From: Mycolicibacterium flavescens | GTDB taxonomy: Bacteria; Actinomycetota; Actinomycetes; Mycobacteriales; Mycobacteriaceae | Reading direction: 5' to 3' | Assembly (NCBI GenBank): GCA_900637135.1 | Contig: LR134353.1 | Location: 310,001 to 374,000, forward strand | Length of the DNA: 64,000 bases | Shown: in pieces, positions 58,884 to 64,000 of the stretch | How positions within the stretch are numbered: position 1 is the first letter of the stretch | Layout: each line of letters starts with the position of its first letter | Translations under genes and position numbers: made by a program | Notes under the pieces: model-generated | What the model was told of the DNA's origin: nothing | Seen by the model: the letters and a program-made list of their open reading frames with translations, nothing else | The model's database searches: none

Positions 58884-59905
58884 GAATCGCGTCGGCCCGC
58901 TTCGGCGATCTCGGTGTCATTGGCGCGGCGCAGCGTCGCCAGCGCGGCATACACGTCGTCGTCGAGTTCGACCCGGTTCACCGTCACATGGACCGGTGCC
59001 CACTCCTGGCCGCCGACACCGGTCATCCGCAGTACACCGGACGCGATACCGGTCCTGAAATCCACGGCCATTTGCTCCATCTCGGCGCGGTCGTCGGGAT
59101 GCACCGCGTGTTCGCCCGCCAGGCTGACCCGCCAGTCGAAGAACGGGGCCGGGTCGTCGAGCCACTTCAACAGGGTCCAGTTCGTCGGATCCACCAAGGC
59201 GCGGTGCACACCAGGCTGGGCCAGTCCGTTGAGGATCCGCTGGGCGAGGTGATCCTGCTCCGGGTGCTTTTGCTCCCGTTCGCTGCGCCAGTTCATCGCT
59301 CGGCACAGCAGCCGATCCGGTCCGTCGTCATCGGATTCCAGCACTGCCCGCGTCACGAACCCGACGCTGATCGCCTCGCCGCGGTGGTCGGTGACGTCCC
59401 ACGTGCTGCAGAACGCGGCGCCCGGCTCGCGTTTGATCGCCATGGTCAACACCTTGGCTTCGCTGGGGTTGAGTTCACGCATGGGCAGGTCGTCGGCGAA
59501 AGTGCGGTTATGGGTCGGTTCCTGAGGCGCTTCCCACCCGCTGTTGGCCAGCGATTCCGGGGTCGCGGTGGCAATGCCGGTGTCGAGGTCCCAGACCAGC
59601 GGTCCGGGCACCGGGCGCTCCGGGGGTTCCATATCGGGCGGCCCGATCCACACGTGTACGCCGTGTATCCGACCGTCGGTCATCTGCACGACCTCCGTGC
59701 GGATGACACGGTCGTTCTTCGGGGTGATGCTGCTCAAGCCCTGATGCGCGCGCACCGTTTCGCCGATCGCCGTCTGGACCGCCATCAGATGCGGATTGCG
59801 CCGAAGGAATCCACTGATCGGGATCAGGTTCTGGGTCCGACGGCCCTGCGCGACCACCGCGGGCTCGCTGCCCAGCGTCTCCACGAGCAGCCAGTCGTGG
59901 GTCAT
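58880..59905 (-). CDS. PAS/GAF-domain protein (Rv3651-like)
   Basis: 341 residues from ATG 59905. M. tuberculosis Rv3651, whose structure shows tandem PAS-GAF-PAS folds, is the apparent homologue. MTHDWLLVETLG opens it, and HGVHVWIGPPDMEPPERP and PVHVTVNRVELDDDVYAAL are recognisable stretches. There is no output domain (kinase, cyclase or DNA-binding), so it is probably a sensor that acts by protein contact. It lies between the tad cluster and the helicase and is convergent with tad. Confidence 0.83.
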   Translation of the reverse strand: MTHDWLLVETLGSEPAVVAQGRRTQNLIPISGFLRRNPHLMAVQTAIGETVRAHQGLSSITPKNDRVIRTEVVQMTDGRIHGVHVWIGPPDMEPPERPVPGPLVWDLDTGIATATPESLANSGWEAPQEPTHNRTFADDLPMRELNPSEAKVLTMAIKREPGAAFCSTWDVTDHRGEAISVGFVTRAVLESDDDGPDRLLCRAMNWRSEREQKHPEQDHLAQRILNGLAQPGVHRALVDPTNWTLLKWLDDPAPFFDWRVSLAGEHAVHPDDRAEMEQMAVDFRTGIASGVLRMTGVGGQEWAPVHVTVNRVELDDDVYAALATLRRANDTEIAEAGRRDS

Positions 59906-59968
59906 GGGGCTACCTTACCGGCGCGCGTGCCCGCCATTCGGTGTGCTGCGCCAGCGGTTGCGACACCC

Positions 59969-62296
59969 TCAGCTTGAGCGTTGGGATATCTCGCGCAGAA
60001 CCAACCGCAGCACCCGCACCGCACCCGCCTTGTCCAGCGGATCGTTCCCGTTGCCGCACTTGGGCGACTGCACGCACGACGGGCAGCCCGCCGGACACTC
60101 ACACGCCTCGATCGCATCGGCCGTCGCGGCCCACCAGGTGGTGAGCCGGTGATAACCACGGTCGGCGAAACCCGCACCGCCCGGGTAGCCGTCGTACACG
60201 AAGATCGTCGGCAGCCCCTGCACGGGCCCGACCGCCGTTGACACACCGCCGATGTCGCCGCGATCGCAGCTGGCGACCAACGGCAGCAGGCCGATCGCGG
60301 CGTGCTCTGCGGCATGCAGCGCACCGGGCACCCGCAGCAAATCGATGCCGTTGTGCTGTAACGCCTCTGGTGTGATCGTGCACATCACGGCCATGGTGTC
60401 CAGTGTGCGGGTGGGCATCTCGAGTTCGACGAAGTCGATCACTTCACCCGTCAGGCGCCTGCGCAGATAACCGGTCACCGTATTGCTCACCGAAACCGGG
60501 ACGAGCCCAATGGTGACCGCGCCGAACGTCTTTCGCTCACCGTGCCCGGTGACTGCGATGTCGGTGACCTCCCGCGCGGTGGTGGTGTAACCGGGATCGT
60601 CGGCGTGCACGAAGGCCACGCCGTCTTCGAAGTCGAGGGAGTCTACGACATAGGTCTCGCCCTGGTGCAGATACACCGCTCCGGGATGGACAGAAGAGGG
60701 CGCTTGGCCCGCCCCGGTGTTCCCGAGCATGCGTCCCGTGCCGGCCTCCAGGATCGCGATCTGACCGCCGGACGAGCCGCGAATATCGACAGCCGGATGC
60801 GGGTCCATGCCGGGTGTGGGGAAGTACCCGTTGGCCCGTCGCCGCAGCAGTCCGTCGTCGACGAGCGCCGCAGCCACGTCCTCGGCGTTCCACACCCGCA
60901 CCTCGGCGTCGGTGAGCGGAAGTTCGGCGGCCGCACAGAGCAGTTGTGGCCCAAGCACATACGGGTTGGTCGGGTCGATGACGACGCGCTCGATCGGCTT
61001 GTCCAGCAGCGCCGACGGGTGGTGTACCAGGTAGGTGTCGAGTGGATCGTCGCGGGCGATCAGCACGATCAGCGCGCCCTGACCGCGCCGCCCCGAGCGG
61101 CCCGCCTGTTGCCAGAACGATGTCACGGTGCCCGGAAACCCGGCGAGGACAACGGCGTCCAGGCCGGCGATGTCGACACCCAACTCCAACGCGTTCGTCG
61201 TCGCCAGCCCCCGCAGTTCGCCGTCGGTCAGCGCGCGCTCGAGCGCGCGGCGGTCTTCCGACAGATAACCGGCGCGATACGAAGCCACCCGGTCGGCGAG
61301 ATCGGGCGCCCTTTCCTGTAATCGGGCCCGCGCCCCCAACGCGGTCAGCTCGGCGCCGCGCCGTGACCGCACGAACGTCAACATTCGGGCGCCTTCGGCG
61401 ACCAGGTCGGCCATCACGCTGGCGGCTTCGGCTCCCGCCGAACGCCTTACCGGGGCTCCGTTTTCACCCACCAGATCGTCAAGCAGCGGAGGTTCCCACA
61501 GCGCCACGGTGCGGGCGCCCTGCGGTGACCCGTCCTCGGTGACCTCGGCGACCGTTTGGCCGATCAGCTCGGAGGCGGTCTGAGCCGGCGAGGCCGTCGT
61601 GGCGCTGGCGAAGACCACGGTCGGCACCCCGCCGCTCGGCGAGTATCGGGCGCACAGCCGCAGAAGCCGACGCAGCACAAGAGCCACGTTCGAGCCAAAA
61701 ATGCCGCGATAGTAATGGCATTCGTCGACGACGATGTAGCTCAGGTTGCGCAGGAACACCGCCCACCGGGCGTGGTTGCGCAGCAGTGACAGATGGATCA
61801 TGTCGGGGTTGGAGAAGATCCAGCGCGACCGTTCCCGCGCGAACCGGCGCACGTCGCTGTGGCTGTCGCCGTCGTAGGCGCACGGTGCGACGTCGGACAA
61901 CCCCACCGCCTCGGTGAGCGCGACCGCCGACCGGAGTTGGTCGTGGCCGAGCGCTTTGGTCGGCGAAAGATACAGCGCGCGCGACCGCGGATTCGCTTTC
62001 AGGTCTGTCAATATCGGCAACTGGTAGGCAAGCGACTTGCCCGACGCCGTGCCGGTGCACAGTACGACATGGCGTCCACCGTGTGCGAGGTCGGCGGCGG
62101 CGAGTTGATGTGACCACGGGGCCTCGATGCCCCGATCAACGAACGCCCGCACCACATCTGGGTCGGCCCAACACGGCCACCCCATCGGGCGACCTCGGCG
62201 CGGTGGGATGTCTGCGACGTGGCGCAGCGGATTCGGGCCGCCTGCAACCGTGCCTTCGACCGCGCACGCGAGCAGCTCGCGGCCGAAATCAGCCAT
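59969..62296 (-). CDS. sftH: SF2 helicase SftH / MrfA-like
   Basis: 775 residues from ATG 62296. Walker A TGTASGKSLAYQLP (about residue 81), DECH box YIVVDECHYYRG, motif III SATT, and motif VI QQAGRSGRRGQGAL. The C-terminus has a zinc-binding cysteine cluster ACECPAGCPSCVQSPKCG, typical of MrfA/YprA-type helicases (DUF1998). M. smegmatis SftH was shown to be a 3'-5' translocase and helicase; B. subtilis MrfA repairs mitomycin adducts. It carries the name of the 'helicase/secretion neighborhood' families beside it. Confidence 0.95.
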   Translation of the reverse strand: MADFGRELLACAVEGTVAGGPNPLRHVADIPPRRGRPMGWPCWADPDVVRAFVDRGIEAPWSHQLAAADLAHGGRHVVLCTGTASGKSLAYQLPILTDLKANPRSRALYLSPTKALGHDQLRSAVALTEAVGLSDVAPCAYDGDSHSDVRRFARERSRWIFSNPDMIHLSLLRNHARWAVFLRNLSYIVVDECHYYRGIFGSNVALVLRRLLRLCARYSPSGGVPTVVFASATTASPAQTASELIGQTVAEVTEDGSPQGARTVALWEPPLLDDLVGENGAPVRRSAGAEAASVMADLVAEGARMLTFVRSRRGAELTALGARARLQERAPDLADRVASYRAGYLSEDRRALERALTDGELRGLATTNALELGVDIAGLDAVVLAGFPGTVTSFWQQAGRSGRRGQGALIVLIARDDPLDTYLVHHPSALLDKPIERVVIDPTNPYVLGPQLLCAAAELPLTDAEVRVWNAEDVAAALVDDGLLRRRANGYFPTPGMDPHPAVDIRGSSGGQIAILEAGTGRMLGNTGAGQAPSSVHPGAVYLHQGETYVVDSLDFEDGVAFVHADDPGYTTTAREVTDIAVTGHGERKTFGAVTIGLVPVSVSNTVTGYLRRRLTGEVIDFVELEMPTRTLDTMAVMCTITPEALQHNGIDLLRVPGALHAAEHAAIGLLPLVASCDRGDIGGVSTAVGPVQGLPTIFVYDGYPGGAGFADRGYHRLTTWWAATADAIEACECPAGCPSCVQSPKCGNGNDPLDKAGAVRVLRLVLREISQRSS

Positions 62297-62573
62297 CGAT
62301 CATCCTTCCCGATACACCTCTTTAGGCGAATTGTTCCCCATTTGAAACGCCGAGACTGTCGCCGCAGCCACGAACGTGATTGACTTATCGCGGTCGCAGC
62401 TTCTGTGTTCGTGTATTAGCACTCGCAGGATCGACGTTGCGATCGCGGTTCCTGCGAGGGTTGTAGGTCGGGTTGAGTTCCGAGCTTCCACGAAGGAGAG
62501 CGGTCGGAACGGGCCCGGTGTACCGAAACACGGTGGACCGCACCCGGTGAATAAGAGAAGGAAACAACAGGAA
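62297..62573 (+). promoter_or_regulatory. Leader region of cspA
   Basis: 277 bp between divergent sftH and cspA without a gene. TTGACT at 62380-62385 may be a -35 element. An imperfect hairpin near 62479-62508 (TTCCGA...TCGGAA) surrounds GAAGGAG. AGAAGGA at about 62556-62562 and AGGAA just before the ATG provide ribosome sites. A long structured 5' leader is usual for cold-shock genes, but the transcription start is not defined here. Confidence 0.45.
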
Positions 62574-62777
62574 ATGCCACAGGGAACTGTGAAGTGGTTC
62601 AACGCGGAGAAGGGCTTCGGCTTCATCGCCCCGGAGGACGGCTCCGCTGACGTTTTTGTCCACTACACGGAGATTCAGGGCAGCGGCTTCCGCACCCTGG
62701 AGGAGAACCAGAAGGTCGAGTTCGAGGTTGGCCAGAGCCCCAAGGGGCCCCAGGCCACCGGTGTTCGGGCCGTCTAG
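62574..62777 (+). CDS. cspA: Cold shock protein CspA
   Basis: 67 residues from ATG 62574. RNA-binding motifs RNP1 KGFGFI and RNP2 VFVHY are intact in the cold-shock OB fold. It binds single-stranded RNA and DNA and melts RNA structures. Homologue of Rv3648c by order. Ends in QATGVRAV, followed by a hairpin at 62801-62841. Confidence 0.97.
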   Translation: MPQGTVKWFNAEKGFGFIAPEDGSADVFVHYTEIQGSGFRTLEENQKVEFEVGQSPKGPQATGVRAV

Positions 62778-62800
62778 CGCGACCAGCACGATCGAAAGGC

Positions 62801-62841
62801 AACACCCCGCGAGCGTCGAGAACCGACCGCCGCGGGGTGTT
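62801..62841 (+). terminator. Stem-loop downstream of cspA
   Basis: AACACCCCGCG (62801-62811) is the exact reverse complement of CGCGGGGTGTT (62831-62841) around a 19-nt loop. It is 24 bp after the cspA stop and about 67 bp before the next start. There is no U-run; probable terminator of the small cspA transcript. Confidence 0.65.
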
Positions 62842-62907
62842 CGCTATTCCGGCGCGCTTCGGCACGGCCGCCACGGCTGAGGCCGGTACCTGGCTTACTG
62901 TCGATTT

Positions 62908-63498
62908 GTGAGCCAGCTGTCGTTCTTCTCGGCGGAGTCGGTGCCCCCCGCGGTGGCCGACCTCACCGGGCTGCTCGCCGGACCTGGCCAGGTTGTCCTG
63001 GTGGGTTCCGGCACCGAGCAGGGTGCGCGGCTGTCGGTCGTCGTCGACCGTCAATGGCGGGCCGAGGCGCTGGCCGAGATGATCGTCGAGGCCGGTCTGG
63101 AACCCGAGATCGCCCGCACCGACGAGAACACCCCGCTGGTGCGCACCGCGGTCGACACCCGACTGGTGGAGATCGCGGCGGGTTGGACCCGGGGCGCGGT
63201 CAAGACCGTCCCGCCGAACTGGTTGCCCGGGCCGCGCGAGCTTCGGGCCTGGACCCTGGCCGCGGGCACACCTGAAGCCGACCGTTATCTGCTCGGGCTG
63301 GACCCGCACGCGCCAGACACGCATTCGCCGCTCGCGTCGGCGATGATGCGGGTGGGAATCGCGCCGACGCTGATCGGTACCCGCGGGTCACGCCCGGCCC
63401 TGCGGATCAGCGGTCGACGCCGGCTATCGCGCCTGGTAGAGAACGTGGGGGAACCTCCTGGCAGTGTGGAGGCGTTGCAGGAATGGCCACGGGTCTGA
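62908..63498 (+). CDS. Conserved hypothetical protein (Rv3647c-like)
   Basis: 196 residues from GTG 62908. Alpha/beta composition with VVLVGSGTEQGARLSVVVD at the N-terminus, RAEALAEMIVEAGLEPE and a basic C-terminus (GRRRLSRLVENVGE). No recognised catalytic motif. It stands between cspA and topA as in M. tuberculosis. No function can be assigned. Confidence 0.8.
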   Translation: MSQLSFFSAESVPPAVADLTGLLAGPGQVVLVGSGTEQGARLSVVVDRQWRAEALAEMIVEAGLEPEIARTDENTPLVRTAVDTRLVEIAAGWTRGAVKTVPPNWLPGPRELRAWTLAAGTPEADRYLLGLDPHAPDTHSPLASAMMRVGIAPTLIGTRGSRPALRISGRRRLSRLVENVGEPPGSVEALQEWPRV

Positions 63499-63633
63499 CG
63501 GCTGTTCACAGGGGGGTCAGTTTGCGTCGGTTGGCGCGGGGTGCGAAATTGTCAGTTGCCGACAGGGTTGATTCTCCGCCGGACGCGGAATTCTGCGCTG
63601 TGGGTGACCAAAGAAGTGGAGCGTAAGTAAAAG

Positions 63634-64000
63634 GTGGCTGATGGGGACCGCGGCAGCGGCCGTAACGGAAGCGTCCGGCGGCTCGTCATAGTCGAGTCGC
63701 CTACCAAGGCGCGCAAGATAGCGGGCTACCTGGGCTCCAATTACATCGTCGAGTCGTCCCGTGGGCATATCCGCGACCTGCCCCGCAACGCCGCCGACGT
63801 GCCCGCGAAGTACAAATCCGAGCCGTGGGCCCGCCTCGGGGTGGACGTCGACCACAACTTCGAGCCGCTCTACATCATCAGCCCCGAGAAGAAGAGCACG
63901 GTCGCCGAGCTGAAAGACCTGCTCAAGAACGTCGACGAGCTGTACCTGGCCACGGACGGCGACCGCGAGGGCGAGGCGATCGCCTGGCATCTGCTCGAGA
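63634..64000 (+). CDS. topA: DNA topoisomerase I (5' part)
   Basis: Starts at GTG 63634 and runs off the window after 122 codons. The TOPRIM domain opens with LVIVESPTKARKIAGYLG, and YLATDGDREGEAIAWHLLE contains the acidic DxDxE-type metal-binding residues. The N-terminal tail is Gly/Asp-rich as in mycobacterial TopA. It relaxes negative supercoils and is essential in mycobacteria. The active-site Tyr lies beyond the window. Confidence 0.97.
   Translation, partial: MADGDRGSGRNGSVRRLVIVESPTKARKIAGYLGSNYIVESSRGHIRDLPRNAADVPAKYKSEPWARLGVDVDHNFEPLYIISPEKKSTVAELKDLLKNVDELYLATDGDREGEAIAWHLLE

Overview
This is a GC-rich, densely packed actinobacterial chromosome segment. It almost certainly comes from a mycobacterium, probably a fast-growing Mycolicibacterium-type species. 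The evidence is an ergothioneine operon, WhiB4, a Crp that matches Rv3676 closely, MarP, PonA2, the mycobacterial RNAs Ms1 and 6C, many GTG starts (and a TTG start for glpK), and frequent 1-4 bp ATGA/GTGA/TGATG couplings. As I remember the M. tuberculosis map, the order is a mirror image of Rv3709c to Rv3646c, with insertions and losses. The losses include dpp next to acs, vapBC48 and PE_PGRS genes. I see no insertion sequence, prophage or CRISPR.

Layout. 1-2.6 kb: aspartate pathway (ask-asd). 2.6-6.9 kb: exported and redox accessory genes (DUF4185, an MpaB-type heme oxygenase, Ohr, a PknH-sensor-like exported protein). 6.98-12.3 kb: egtABCDE, complete and translationally coupled. 12.3-23.6 kb: a second GCS2-type ligase with a lipoprotein, a metallo-beta-lactamase protein, an acyltransferase, a methyltransferase, glpK, an aldo/keto reductase, a PadR regulator divergent from a carotenoid oxygenase with tandem operators between them, and RDD and SpoIIM membrane proteins. 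23.6-28.9 kb: an operon of a Pro/Gly/Tyr-rich membrane protein, DUF4129, DUF4350, MoxR and DUF58. 28.9-33.5 kb: an accessory stretch with YqeY, an F420-type oxidoreductase, a HemK-type methyltransferase, a CDGSH Fe-S protein, a heme-oxygenase-like diiron protein and tRNA-Pro.

33.8-44.8 kb: cysteine desulfhydrase-like enzyme, phosphoesterase, PonA2, WhiB4, paired ArsA/Get3-like ATPases, RidA, an MBL protein, Crp and Nth. 44.9-52.7 kb: membrane thioredoxin, Nudix hydrolase, MarP, EphE, a holin-like protein, a secreted protease, Acs and an unknown protein. 52.75-53.1 kb: Ms1 RNA with its own promoter and terminator. 54.17-54.27 kb: 6C RNA. 54.4-62.3 kb: a minimal tad/flp cluster (Ssd, TadA, TadB, TadC, Flp, two TadE-like proteins), an Rv3651-like PAS/GAF protein and the SftH/MrfA-type helicase. 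62.3-64 kb: cspA, an unknown gene and the start of topA.

Themes: low-molecular-weight thiol and redox defence (ohr, egt, the thioredoxin-like protein, WhiB4, the desulfhydrase-like enzyme), envelope maintenance (PonA2, MarP, the MoxR operon) and growth-state RNA control (Ms1, 6C). The least understood parts are the methyltransferase/CDGSH/diiron-protein group, the GCS2 paralogue with its lipoprotein partner, and several palindromes placed over gene ends or starts. All family assignments come from motifs and memory; no database search was run.
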